Source: Andrena cerasifolii (taxonomy: Eukaryota; Arthropoda; Insecta; Hymenoptera; Andrenidae). From it: DNA of 64,000 nucleotides. Location: positions 22,205,501-22,269,500 of the forward strand of contig NC_135118.1 in NCBI RefSeq assembly GCF_050908995.1, read 5' to 3'. The notes below the pieces were generated by a model. It was not told where the DNA came from. It was given only the letters and a program-made list of their open reading frames with translations, and searched no databases. Below, one piece after another: positions 35,165-47,385 of this stretch. The translations under genes and the position numbers were made by a program. The stretch's first letter is position 1; the number at the start of each line of letters is the position of its first letter.

Positions 35165-36036
35165 TACCTAGGTATTGACGTCTGGCATGTTACAGCCACA
35201 GAATTTGTTGCTCTGCGGAAAGTGTTTCAAATGAAAGTACATTTTTTTTTATTATTTGCCAAAATCAGTGCGTGAAGTGCGTCGATTGACTGAAAATCAT
35301 TCGCTGCTTGTTCGCGTGCCATTGCACTTTCTGGATAGAACGATTTTGACATCGCCTGCTGACTATGCTTCGGAGGGATCGAGTTTACACGGCACTCATA
35401 TGATTTCAGTTTCATTAACTTAATTAAATGCCGTACGAGGGAAGAATTAATGTCCTCCCCGTAATTCGCAATATTGTGGGAATTTTCATTCGTGACTTGT
35501 GAAGTCTATCAATTACGCGACAGTAATTTGTATAGAAGAACATTATTTCGTGAATACAGGTCCACCGGGTGACTTCTGAAAATGGGGCAAGCTGTAGCTC
35601 TTTTCTGCGCTAAAGTAAAAGAAACTGATCGTTTCTGGGTATCTCTTCACTTGCCTTATGGCAGGAAAAGTAAACTGCGATACTTAATTTTAGAAAAATA
35701 GTATTTGCGCTATATTCTTAAATAGTAATTGTGCTATATTCTTCATAACTTTAACTTGTTTCATTCTTTTTTTATTTCGATATTAAATTAAAGCATACCT
35801 ATGTTTTTTTTATCTAAGCATTAAGAAGCAAAAGCAAGATAGTAGCTTTAGAAATTAAATAGTTACTCTCCTGAGTTTATGCGAACGAACTTGTGAGTCA
35901 CTGTATGCGCGTCTGTTTGGACGTACAGGCACAGTGTCTCGAAATAAGGACGAGGTTTCTGTCTCGAAGCAAGGTAATCACTATCCCCTGCACTTCTTCC
36001 ATTGTCTCCACAGCCCTCTGAATCTCCCTCAATATC
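35165..36036. other. AT-rich non-coding stretch
   Basis: No feature recognised. Confidence 0.4.
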
Positions 36037-36130
36037 CACGATGTACAATAAATAATCGAAATTAAAAACAGTCCAAACGGTGTGCAAAAAAAACAGAACA
36101 CCGAGCTGCTATTATCATTTTATTACACGA
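36037..36130. repeat. Local duplicate, copy 2
   Basis: Direct copy of 34627-34722 with substitutions and a different middle (the CGAACGTCGAGC block of copy 1 is CAAACGGTGTGC here). Confidence 0.8.
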
Positions 36131-37042
36131 ATACTGCGCGACGAACAGACCTGGCTCGAGCTTGTTTTGCACCCTAGGCGAACTTGCCAAATTGCACCTT
36201 TTATTTATGATACATTTATTTAAGCTTTTTGATGACCTTACTCTGAATTGTTCAGCTTGAAGCATGTATCGTACAATTTGTAATATTTAATTTAAAACTT
36301 TATTTGAGAAAATGCCAACAATGAAAATACGATTCTGCGCCCCGCGACAACTTTACGCCGTAGGGTGCTGCGTAATTTTGCCCACAGGGACAAGCCAGGC
36401 CCGGCGATAAAGCCATAAATGGCAAGTCGAAAAGGCTCCCTGTACCAGGCACCGGCAAATCTATGCCAGAGAAGTAACGAGCGGCGAATCCGTTCGTTTC
36501 CCAGCGAGAGAACCGCCACTATGGAACGACCAGTAGAGAGCAAGGAGGTGGCTGCATGGGGAGCGAGCACGATGCACACCGTGGGAGGGCGCAGCGACTT
36601 TTATTGCATCCGCAATAAAACAGCCGGCAGAGTTGCTCGCGATTCGCCGATCGTGTCGCAAGATGCCCGCCGAGAAAAGCCGCTCTTTCGAAATGCACAC
36701 ATCACGTGGAAATAATTCACGCGGCGGAGTGTACCGCTACGGGCGCAGCTCGCGTGCACGGAAACGCGCGCCGGCCAATTAAACGAATACACGGTCGAGT
36801 TTTCGCCTGTAATTAAACTTCCCCCCCGAGACTTCGATACTTCTCGCCCTTTTATTTCCTTCGCGTTCTTATACCGCTGCCCGTGAATTATACCGATAAG
36901 GAGTCCAAAGTTCCGTCGGAACTGTACGAGCTTTGAATAGCACTGTGGGATCCTGATGTCTTGATGGAGGAGGAGGATTTTTAGGGATGAGTTTCGAAGG
37001 AGGGGGGGTTATAATGGATGTTGTATGGAGAGGGGGCACATT
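36131..37042. other. Non-coding stretch with a GC-rich island
   Basis: About 36330-36850 is GC- and CpG-rich. Open frames on both strands overlap each other. No gene is supported. Confidence 0.35.
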
Positions 37043-37507
37043 AAAGTGCGACCCAAAAATGAGGTCTTTTTTAGACTCTTTTGGTCCCACGATTTTGGAA
37101 CTGAATTTTGTGCCAAATGATACCTTACGATGAGACATCAATCACAACAAATTTTCGAGTTTGAGGTGGAAAAAGCACCCACTACACGGTTATTTATATT
37201 TCTTGATTTTTATTTTTTTTTTCGTGAATTTTGAAAATCTAAGCTCTAATTTGTTATTAGCAGTCAGCGAAACCCCTGGAAATAATTGTTTAAATTATCG
37301 GACTGACATAAATGTCCGTACATCGAAGCGTATGGGCTGACGCGTTAACGAATTCTGACTTCTTTGACTCTCATATCTTAGAAACTAATTTGTCACCTCA
37401 AGTTGAAAATTTCGTGTGATTGATGTCTCATCGTAAGGTATCGTTTCGCATGAAATTCAGTTCCAAAATCGTGGGACCAAATGAGGCTATTTTTTGGGTC
37501 ACTCTTT
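37043..37507. mobile_element. Foldback element with arms of about 115-127 nt
   Basis: Left arm 37043-37169 and right arm 37394-37507 are inverted repeats. Shared blocks include CCCACGATTTTGGAACTGAA and GATGAGACATCAATCACA, and the outer ends are AAAGTGCGACCC and AAAGAGTGACCC. The centre of about 220 bp is AT-rich. No clear target duplication. Confidence 0.8.
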
Positions 37508-39054
37508 GATCTCCTCGATGAATTGAGGCATTCGGAGCAAACACGGACTAGCACATGTTTTTTGTGAAATTGATTTAGTAGCAATAATGTATTCCAATAC
37601 GGTGTACTAATCATATAAAATAGGAAAAATTAATCTCTTTCTTAATGTGCGTTTGTCTGTTTTTGCTCTCAATGCCTCAATTTTATTATCTTTTATGCAT
37701 TCATCTGGATCATGTTTCGACGATATCAAGACACAGTGATTCACAGGTTTATTTACATAAATTCAGAGAAATAGCTAATTATGAAAGCTATTACCTTGCT
37801 CGAGCTTCTTGCTGCCTAGATTGACGTCAGTTGATCGACAACTTTAATACGGAAAATAATGCGAGCTAGTGTGCTTTGGTAAGGTTTCTATAAACAACAG
37901 CGACGACAGGTGTATAATAAACTGAATCGATCTGAGGAGAATGCGACAGGAATAAGTACAAGATTGAGCAACATACACTGCTGGAGAGAAACAGATCCAT
38001 GAAAATATTCTTTGGCAAATGCGGCTATGCCTTTGCCAATATTTTTGTAACATTTCAGACCCTGATAATACAATTTAAAAATCTAGTGAATTTAAAAAAA
38101 AAATCATTTTATCCACAACTAATTTTTCAAATGCAAATTTGAACGTATTGTAATTTACATTTCTAGAAAAAAAAATTATTAGAGCATGATTTATAATTAT
38201 TACGAATGTACAATTATCACTGAAAACTTAGAAGATTCAAAAATACGAAAATGGTAAATCAAAAGTGAACCCCGTGTGACCAATTTGTGATTGTAAGGAG
38301 GTGTGACCACGGAGGCTTAACCGAGGAATTCGAATACAGCATAGCTATGGACAAAAGCTGCAAGATTACGTAGAAATTCGTCCAGAAGTTTCATAAGTGG
38401 TAGAAAGCTCGCGAAGACGGAATCATTGAGAGCCGCTGAGTTAGGTGATTAACTTTCCATCTATCGTCGCGCGCGTTGCGGCTTTAATGACGGCCAGCAG
38501 GCGTACAGGATGGTCTCGTAAAAAATGCCTTAATCTAATGGCGGCGAGTGCGTACACGCCGCTAATTTCAATGGAGGATCCGTCCGGATCGTTAACGCGG
38601 CACCGTGTACACGCGTCGAAAGTTCCTACACCGCGTACCTTCTAATCGCCGGGGAATCGACGGAATCGCGAACAGCGTGGAAGCGTGCGTCGGGCGGCTG
38701 ACAAATTGCGGGTCATAAATTTCGCTGTCGATCTATCTGCGATCTCTAACGCAGCTAACGGTGATCATCGATATTCGATTAATCTTGATACGCGACGATA
38801 CGTCTCGAGCCAGGCTAGTAATATCCACGAGGAGAAAGCAAGGAAGCCTGCAAGATCAGCGCTTGGAAAAACTTGGAGGACCCTTGACTAATCGACGAGG
38901 AGTGTGTTAGAACTTAGAAGAAAACTATGGGGTCGCGGTAGCTATAGGTGATCTGCTTCTTTAAATATGCTTTACTGCTCGTTTAAGAATTCCTTTGCTG
39001 CTTCAGGCGGTGCGAATGGTTGTTAGAAAGAAATGCGAATTAAAATTGCTGATC
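37508..39054. other. Non-coding stretch
   Basis: A fragment TACACTGCTGGAGAGAAACA at 37975 resembles a mariner-type end without a partner. About 38440-38900 is GC-richer. No gene recognised. Confidence 0.4.
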
Positions 39055-39058
39055 TTAA

Positions 39059-39631
39059 GGGGTTATGCCTAGTCAGCCGGTCGAAAAGAGGCGAATATTT
39101 GTGAATTTTTTTTTAAGAAACGGAAGCGTATATTTTCACAGAACTTTTTGCGCTTAAAAGAGCAACATTTAAAGAACATTTGGTAATTTTTTCGTAGAAA
39201 AATATTTACGTTTATAATAAAATAACAAGCGACATCCAAGAAGCATTTTCGCGTAATTTTTGCAGGAAAAAATCAGGATTTCAACTTTAAATAGCTGCCA
39301 TGTTGTTTTAACTTAATATTTCGGAAAATTCTCTCAGTCAACCTGAGGATACATTAATATACTAACGAAATCTTTTTTGTTTTTTGATTTTAGATAATCT
39401 GGTTCCGAATGGCAATGCTCGCCGCAAAACCAATTTTTTAAAAATGCTTCTTGGATGTCGCTTGTTATTTTATTATAAACGTAAATATTTTTCTACGAAA
39501 AAATTACCAAATGTTCTTTAAATGTTGCTCTTTTAAGCGCAAAAAGTGCTGTAAAAATATACGCTTCCGCTTCTTCAAAAAAAATTCACAAATATTCGCC
39601 TCTTTTCGACCGCCTGACTAGGCATAACCCC
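39059..39631. mobile_element. TTAA-flanked foldback element with 192-nt arms
   Basis: TTAA at 39055-39058 and 39632-39635. Ends are GGGGTTATGCCTAGTCAG in both directions. Arms (39059-39250 and 39440-39631) match in reverse complement over about 192 nt, with blocks such as AAAGAACATTTGGTAATTTT. The centre is 189 bp. TTAA targets suggest piggyBac mobilisation. A solo right arm lies at 43420-43629. Confidence 0.88.
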
Positions 39632-39727
39632 TTAAGTATGATACTGTGCAGTTAGGAGGTTGGAGTTAGTGGACAGAAGGTTGGACTGGAAAAGAAAGAA
39701 ATTCAAAGAGTGAGTGACGTAAAGTTT

Positions 39728-39850
39728 CGAAAAATGCCTCTTTAAGGCGACTTGGCCTTTTCAAGTGAGCACTTCTGTTGGGGAAGTTCCGTGGATAGCG
39801 TAGAGAGCGAAATTCTTGCTCGGTCTGTTTCTTAAAGTAAATATCTTTTC
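39728..39850 (+). repeat. Dispersed repeat family, copy 4
   Basis: AAAAATGCCTCTTTAAGGCG, CTTTTCAAGTGAGCACTTCT, GCGTAGAGAGCGAAATTC, TTGCTCGGTCTGTTTC and TTTTCCAGAAAATATC match the family blocks in order, with a diverged middle. Confidence 0.45.
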
Positions 39851-41478
39851 CAGAAAATATCAGCGTGAAAACGCGCCGACGCCAGTCAAAGTGCTAAGGA
39901 GCGCATTTCGTCTAAAGCTTATTAGTGGACTTGTCAGTAATGTTTATTTAGTAGATTCTGCTTCACGACGGCTCCGCGGACATGGTAACGAAAACATGCC
40001 AATTTTCACGAATATCTGGGGCCAAATATTTGCGTACGATTATTTGTCAAACATAGCCTCTGTACGTCCGTTCTTTGACGATAATATTCATTATTCGTAT
40101 GTATTACATTTCTCGCGCAGGGAAAGGAAATATTCATGCTCTTTGATCTGCACGAACTTGCCGCCTCGAGTCAGAGCAATATTCATACGCGAATATAAAT
40201 ATTATAACCACAGTTGAAGGGTAAAGGGAAGAAACAAGGAATGTCACAAAGCAGCTTTACGTGGAAAATCAAGTTTTAATACTTTATTCCATCAGTAAGG
40301 AAACAAGGTTCAATGAACTTAACTGTATTGCTCATAACGCGAACAATTTATACTCTAATTAGGCATCAGAAAAGAACTCAGCAAAGTGATAATTGTTTCA
40401 CATTGTTTTAATATCTTTCAAGTGGAACACTGCAGAATACTGTAACAAAATAAATGTCCACGTCTATCATTATCAAAACAAGGATGTGTACACAATGACG
40501 TCTGAGGGCTCCTGGCGTAGTGCAAGCTTACACTACTTAATCAGAAATGCATAGTGCAAGTAGGAAGACTGGTGACATTACTTGTTTCATTCCAGTGCAG
40601 AGTAGACATTTCCTGTTTTTAACTAGTAGGTACATATACCGAATCTTTAACGTTATCTTACGGAGGCATTTGAACTTTATAACCTTTTGTGATTCGACAG
40701 TTCTGTGGCCCCAGTTGACGCCGAAAAAAAACGTTGTATATCGCAGAATCACTAAAACTGGGCATTCTAATATTAAGCCAATGTCAAATAATAAGCTGTT
40801 AAAGTTGGCAATATTCTTAACTACAAATTTCATCCTTGCCAACCTAATAGGAATCCGTGGTAAAGTGAAATCTCATCATTCAGTAAAAAATCTTGCATTA
40901 ATATCAAAACAAGGAGCAACAGTTTAAAGTAGTATACATACTCTTGCCAATTGAGGAATGTATATATCTACAAAACTCGACACGACAACATTTATCCGTT
41001 AATCAAATAGTCAAGCCGGCCAGGGAACGATCTATACCTATTTACAGCCATCTAAATCAAAATTATCAAATTGACATTCCCCGACGAGGTTTCACGGACC
41101 ATCGACGCTGTCCTACAATGCAAACAGCGGGGGCAGAGAATTTCCAACGATGAATTTCTCTATTAATCCAGTCGCGAAGTGATCGGGAAGCGATTGCAAT
41201 TTAATCGAATCAATTTGCAACGAAATTACATGATTAATCCTCGTTACTACTCGCATTGCTACGCTGCGCCATCAGGGTATTCCTGGAACAAAGTGAAAAG
41301 CTACTAAACAGGAGCTGGGTGCAGATCTGCGGATCTCTAGCAGCAGCGAGACGTGTGTACGAATATCGGCGAATTATCGTGCAGACGTGCAAGAGACCTT
41401 GTTAACACTTTGAGTGGCGTCGGCGTGTTTCCACGCTCAGGGATGTTCCTACCTGCTGCATGTTTTTTGCGTTCGTAT
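39851..41478. other. Non-coding stretch
   Basis: Open frames of 100-130 codons at 39816-40217 and 40537-40927 have no domain or splice support and occur on both strands. The motif CACTTTGAGTGGCG at 41408 matches one end of the dispersed repeat family. Confidence 0.35.
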
Positions 41479-41673
41479 TATTCGTATCATTCGTAACTGA
41501 ATGAAAAATTATTTAAATAACGGATCAAATAAAAGTTACTTCAAACGTAGATTATTTGACGACTAAAGTTTTTTTTAACCCGTGTCAACTTTACTCGACA
41601 CATGGGGAATAATTTTTTTAACTTTTATTCGTTATTCGAAATTTTATTTAAATAAAAATTTCGCCCATCTCTG
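41479..41673. mobile_element. hAT-type MITE, family copy 1
   Basis: Right end in reverse complement CAGAGATGGGCGAAATTTTT. Left end diverged but shares GAAAAATTATTTAAATAA with the copy at 47105-47327. Flanking 8-mers GTTCGTAT (41471-41478) and GTTCGTGT (41674-41681) match at 7 of 8, as expected for an old hAT duplication. Confidence 0.6.
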
Positions 41674-41689
41674 GTTCGTGTCTTCTGGA

Positions 41690-41835
41690 AATTGTCGCAA
41701 GTATTGTCCGAGTATTCCCGAATGTTTATTCGGGGCGAGTCAATCGAAAGTTTCTCGGCGGTAACGATCGCTCGGAAAGGTCTGACCGACTTGAAACGGT
41801 ATTTCGCCGAACCTTGCGCCACTCAAAGTGCCAAT
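41690..41835 (-). repeat. Dispersed repeat family, copy 5
   Basis: On the minus strand it reads GCACTTTGAGTGGCGCAAGG, GAAATACCGTTTCAAGTCGG, TCAGACCTTTCCGAGCGATC and GTTACCGCCGAGAAAC. The hAT-type MITE ending at 41673 lies just next to it. Confidence 0.5.
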
Positions 41836-43419
41836 GCGCAAAAGTCAAGCGGCCACGGTCTCGCGAACCATCGAGCGGGCCATTTTCGGCGGGTCAGCCA
41901 AAAAGAAAATACGTCGAAAAGAAAGTAGGCTCGAAAAGATGATCGAACAGAAGCGACTGCTACTCGCCGCGTGTGCTCTCTACAAATCGATGGTAATAAA
42001 TGCGACTCACCAGAAGTCAGAAAATCGATCGAACGATCTTTCTTTCTGTTTTCCCGGGGTTCTTTACAGTCCAACCGGTCTGATGGAACGGAAGATTGCA
42101 CCTCGGTACCGATGATTATACTTTATCTGTTTCCCCGTTTCTTTCTCTCTTGCAGAGTCTCTGAACAATCAATATACGTATTCGGTTAAAACAAGCAGCG
42201 ATGACGGTTCTCGGTTTGGGTTTAGGGGAAATAGTAAATGCAGGCAAATCCCAGTAGAATTCAAGCTTCGCCAAGGATTCGAGTGTTGGAATATTTCGAG
42301 TGATTGCAGAAAAATTAAAAACCAAGCAGCTTAATACTAGCCTTTATGTATTACGTTTAACGTTGATTACTCAGTTTACTGTGTGCAAAGAGTAAATGGT
42401 TCTGACTTCAATAGCAATGAGGTGGAATAGGATTTAAAACGTCTTGAGTTAGATAACGTCGAAGCCCAAGAGACTTCTTGTGAGACTTCGCAACTTTTTG
42501 CAAGAGAGTTGTGTTTGATATTCTTATATAATCTTACAATTATATAAAGTCTCGAAGGCCCTGGAATTTCCATTTTTTTTTAGGTGTTGAATGTTTAATA
42601 TCCTGCATTTTAAATTTGAAGTCATTCGTGATTACGCGGATCTGTAAGATAAACCTAAATTCTTCAGCATCGTAACAATATGAAGAAGCACGATAAGAAG
42701 TTTGCGAAATTCAGAATATTTTCAAAACCTTCAAACCCAATTTCACCCCTTCTTAACTTAATAAAGTTTCGCGGTAAGACTCGGACGTATCTTTTCAACC
42801 ACCACAAATTACACAGACGAGAAGATATTCAAGATATATGTATGTTATTAAAATTAATTAATATTCATTCATCGGACCCGTAGGATCCCAAATTATAGAC
42901 TTGACCCAGTCTTAATACACTCTGGATAACTAACATCTGATTACGTAGCTTATGGTCGGCGGGGCCATATTTTTTCAGCAGATTGTACGTTGAAGAAGAT
43001 TCCTCCCCATAATGAGTAACGCAAAAGTGGTCGAACGCCGATTTACGCAGGCCAAATGACACAAGTAGGTATTTGCATTTAATTAACTCGCGCGGCACAT
43101 GCCCTGTCCGTCACATCCGACACGGCTCGATTGAGGTATGGTACAGGGATTGTAATTCGCCCCGACATTAGGAAATCGCGTACCCCCGGGAATATTGAAC
43201 GATCCTCAGGGCGATGTCGAACGACTCAGCCGCGCTGCCATAATTTTGAACCGACACTCGAGTTGTCGCCTCTTCATATTTTATATCCAGCCGTGTGAAA
43301 CAACTCGCCCAATATACAGAACGCAGGGAAATAAAATTTTTAGAACTTAAAAGATAGGTAACGGCCACTAAACTGACAAGGGGTGCACGTTTTGCATAGG
43401 TACTAAATTCTGCATACTA
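41836..43419. other. Non-coding stretch
   Basis: Moderate GC at 41830-42120 with open frames on both strands, then AT-rich. No gene recognised. Confidence 0.4.
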
Positions 43420-43629
43420 TTGCAAAAGCAAATTTTTAAAAATGCTTCTTGGATGTCGCTGGTTATTTTATTATAAACGTAAATATTTTTCTACGAAAAA
43501 ATTACCAAATGTTCTTTAAATGTTGCTCTTTTAAGCGCAAAAAGTTCTGTAAAAATATACGCTTCTGCTTCTTCAAAAAAAATTCACAAATATTCGCCTC
43601 TTTTCGGCCGCCTGACTAGGTATAACCCC
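43420..43629. mobile_element. Solo right arm of the TTAA foldback element
   Basis: Collinear with 39420-39631 over about 210 nt with few substitutions, starting near AATTTTTAAAAATGCTTC and ending CTGACTAGGTATAACCCC followed by TTAA at 43630-43633. The left arm is absent. Confidence 0.88.
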
Positions 43630-43633
43630 TTAA

Positions 43634-45708
43634 ATAGTGCATGGTATGTAGAATTAAGTAGCAAACGCACAGGGAGTCACACCCGCGATCTTTTTTTACT
43701 CCTCTGTTCTAAGAACCCTAGCAATTGGTGAAGAAGTAACCGAATTTTCAAAAATAATTTCCTCGGAAAGGGAGGTTCAAATCGATGAATGTAGCGATAC
43801 CTTTGTACTCGACGCAAAAAGAGCATTTCTACCGATCTCGCTCTCTCGCAAGTTCTGCTTCAACTACCGATTCCTATATATGTACCTATACCTGCTTCGT
43901 CCTTCCTCCTAACATCCCCCGCGTCCGCTGCGTAAAGCCTTGCCGGGGCGAGCCCCACTAGCAGGCGCAGGACGAAAACGCACACTTCCTTCCTTTTCTC
44001 CTTTTCTATCCTACCTTCGAGTCACTTTCTACGCTTTACCTCCTCAATCTTATTTCTGCAATTTCGTAAAGAACCACCCCTTTTGGTGATTGCGCTATGT
44101 GTAAAGCAACGCCCTGTATATGCGAGGATGTTAGGATGGGCGGGTTCTTAAACTGGGCTGCAGCTAATGCGAGCAGATGCCGCAATTTAGCCAGCGTCTA
44201 TTATCCCAAGTTGCGAGTACTGCGCGCTGCGAGCGTCGTAAACTTGCCGCACGAAATTTTGAGCAATATTAATACAGTCCGCGGGGCTTCTCGTTCGCGG
44301 CCGCTTTTGTTCCAAGTTGCCGCGAAACGGCCCCCAGAGTTATAGGTAATTCGGCTGGAACGACCGGGGGCGTAATTAGACGCGTGAATTATACACTTCT
44401 CGATTGGCGTGGCCCCTCTTCCGCGGTGGCGCTAGAAAGAGGCCGATTTGTCAAACGAGAAGTCGGCCAAATTGGCTAAATTATTAGTGTAATTATGGAC
44501 GTTGATAATTAGACAGCGAAGGCTGTCCACGAAGGGGTAACGACGAGGGTGCAGAGTGATTTCGTAGGAGTCGAATTGAGAATCAGATAGGGGAGCTTAG
44601 AAGATGAACTTGCTCGTGATTCCTGTGCATAGTTTCGGGCAATCGTTAAGCAGAATCGGATGACACCAGTTTAGGATTTCATACGTTTAAACTTTATTTG
44701 TGTACATACATAAATATAATAGCTTAAACAAGAAAGCGGCAGAGTTGGATAAATTATTAGTGAAATTGTGGATTTTTACAATTTCGATAAGAAAGGTGGG
44801 TTTTGGAGGTGCAATATTGAACGTGCCAAGTGATTTTTGTCGAAAGTGTTGAAGCTCGTCGAGGGAAGTCGAATTGAAAATCAGATGGGCTCAGAAAATT
44901 CGTGAGTGATACCATTTTTAGATTGGTAGTGTCCGTATAAATATAGGAAAGGAGATTCCTAGAAACAGATAAATAATTTCAAGCAGATACGTATAAAAAA
45001 ATTAAATTTTCTGCTCCCACTACTGTACAATTAACAACACCCAGCTGACTAAACGATCTTAATCGACCCTATCCCTGGCAAGTGTATAGGCAAACTAGAA
45101 GGGACAAGTTTATCTGATGCAAACGTCGCATCGCATCGACTGATGCCTCGATGAATGATGAAGAGTAGAAAGGAAGGAGCCTGTCGAATCAACGTAAAGA
45201 TATTTCGAAATTATGTAGCGAATGAATTTCGGTGGAATTTCATTCGGGAGATTAGAGTTTAGCCCTCGTCTAACGGGCGTTACTCGCATATCTCTGAAAC
45301 ACCCTGCGCAGAGAAGTGGACCCTTCGTGCGCAGAGGGTGACAGCAGCAGGGAGTAGAATATCATCCAAAACACACCAAGGGGTGACTCGAGGCTTATCG
45401 GGATAGACGCACTGCTGCCAGGACGCGAGTCCCTAGGGACGTTTGTTGTTGCAATGGAAAATTAAATGAAAAGGTTCTGGTCGAAGGAAAAAAAAGGACT
45501 CTCGTTAAACAGTCGACTTCTGTCTGTTTCATCGACACAGATCAATTTATGATTTTACAAAGAGGAGGACTCGTAATTTTAGGTTCCTAAAATTGGTCCA
45601 AATTTCTGCACTTTGCTTTTAAACTCTGTTTTCATTTTAGAGGATATTGTTAGCTGTTATTAACTGTGATTCATTTTAGAGAAATGTCCTGCGATTTTCT
45701 AGCCAGTA
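43634..45708. other. Non-coding stretch with a GC-rich part
   Basis: About 44090-44480 is GC-rich. The rest is mixed. No gene or bounded repeat recognised. Confidence 0.4.
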
Positions 45709-46165
45709 TTGGCTAAATTGAGGCTGATGACGATAGAAAAACATAGGACTATTTCCGATCTGTTATTTATATACAATTTGCTTAATGATAATATTGACTG
45801 TTCCGGTATTCTTCGACTTATTAAATTTGATGCACCTATTAGAAATATAAGACGAACTTCCCTACTGTACATCGAACCTCATCGGACAGTGTTGGGTAAA
45901 TTCAATGCTATTAATCGTATTACCTCTCATGTTAATAATTATTCCGGTATGATTGACCTTTCTGACTGTTCGTTAAACTCGTTTAAACAATCAATCTTCA
46001 AAATCGTCAAGAGCTGACTGTTGCTATGATTTCTTCTTTCAGGCGTCCTGTATTCAATGTTAATTATGTTCGCTTCGTTGTCTCACCTTATTATTTTGTG
46101 TTCTTTTTCTCACTTATGTATCAAAGGGCTTCCGTTAATAAACGTATTATTATTATTATTATTAA
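45709..46165 (+). mobile_element. 3' end of a non-LTR retrotransposon (Jockey/I/R1-like)
   Basis: An intact C-terminal segment of about 102 residues, open to a stop at 46015-46017, includes TIEKHRTISDLLFIYNLLND and IDCSGILRLIKFDAPIRNIR, then INRITSHVNNYSG and IDLSDCSLNSFKQSIF. This is the pattern that follows the reverse transcriptase domain in insect LINEs of the Jockey/I/R1 type. A short 3' UTR follows and ends in an ATT repeat (46144-46165), a usual LINE tail. The reverse transcriptase and all upstream parts are missing, so it is a 5'-truncated, dead copy. The clade is not resolved. Confidence 0.75.
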
Positions 46166-47096
46166 ATGTTAACTGTTATGCTCATATTTGAAGTTTTGTT
46201 CTACCTCGCACCGTTGGAGAGATTTATTAAAACAAACCCTCCACTTGTTAGTAGTAAGTGTCTAAGCACAACAGTTGACATTTCTCGTTTCTGAATTATT
46301 ATTCCATCATTCCTGCAATACTAAATGACGTTTATTGTGGAGTTTTTTATGCTCTATCGCAGTATGGAAAGAGAAATAAAATTATTGAAAGCAATATCAC
46401 GGGTGATATTTAAAAGAGTGAAATCTCGTTCGGTTGATTTGTTTCGATTGAAGAACAACATGACCAAATTGCCAAATTCCAAACAAACACTATAGCATCA
46501 TGGTTCACCGAGATGTTCCACAGCGTGCCGAATCGATCACAGAGAAGATACCTTCGGCGAAGCATTCTCGCGCAAAAATATAAATCATTCGATGATAAAA
46601 AGTCTGAAGCCAATCAATTTCGAATGGGGCGCCGTGATTGTTCCGAAGAGTGCTACAACGCGCTGTGGATAGCTGGTTGAAGCTTAAAAGAAGGAGCACA
46701 GAAAAGCATCGAGCAACGGTAAATGAAATTCGAGTACTCGAAAGCATCGGTGGTCTCGAGGAGCGCCTAGTTGCCATCGAGAAACTGAATGTCGAGTATG
46801 TACTTGGCATTCGTCGGCTATTAAACAACCTATTGACTCTTTACCAGCGCCACGTAGGTATACACGCGTCTCATACGCGAATGAACTTACAAATTGCTTA
46901 CATAACTCGATTTCTGCACGGGCAATACTTTTCGCGGTGGTCTCGACGACATCTATCGAAGGTGTCGCGCGCAGAACAGCGAAGGACTGCAGATGGCGTA
47001 GGGAAATCGACCGATCCACCAATTCTGCGTACGGAAAGTCTGACCGTGTCGATCGATAGAGATTTCTGCTTCATTCTTTTAATTAAACACTTCTTC
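46166..47096. other. Non-coding stretch with overlapping open frames
   Basis: About 46500-47100 is GC-richer, and open frames of 107-160 codons overlap on both strands. One of them, on the plus strand from 46638, runs into the hAT-type element at 47105 and ends inside its terminus, which argues against a gene. Confidence 0.4.
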
Positions 47097-47104
47097 GGCC
47101 AGGC

Positions 47105-47327
47105 CAGAGTTGAGCGCTAACTAAATAAAAAATTATTTAAACAATGGATCAAATAAAAGTTACTTTAACTTTATTTTATTTGACGAATAAAGTTACTTTA
47201 ACTTTATCTTAATTGACGAATAAAGTTAACGCGGGTCAACTTTATTCCACACATGACGAATAATTTTTTTTTAACTTTTACTCGTTATTCGAAACTTCTA
47301 TTTAAATAAAAATTTTGCCCAACTCTG
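47105..47327. mobile_element. hAT-type MITE, family copy 2
   Basis: Ends CAGAGTTGAGCGCTAACTA and, in reverse complement, CAGAGTTGGGCAAAATTTTT. Flanking 8-mers GGCCAGGC (47097-47104) and GGTGAGGC (47328-47335) agree at 6 of 8. 223 bp, AT-rich, non-coding. Related to 41479-41673. Confidence 0.65.
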
Positions 47328-47385
47328 GGTGAGGCCTTTTCGAGGGATCGCTACTACCGAAGAAGTTTTGCAAACAAACAACTAA
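47328..47385 (+). repeat. Dispersed repeat family, copy 6 (fragment)
   Basis: GGCCTTTTCGAGGGATCGCT followed by ACTACCGAAGAAGTTTTGC. The hAT-type MITE at 47105-47327 lies immediately to its left, as at copy 5. Confidence 0.45.

Noticed and set aside
46638..47120. A 160-codon plus-strand open frame
   Set aside because: It ends inside the terminus of the hAT-type element at 47105 and competes with two open frames on the other strand.
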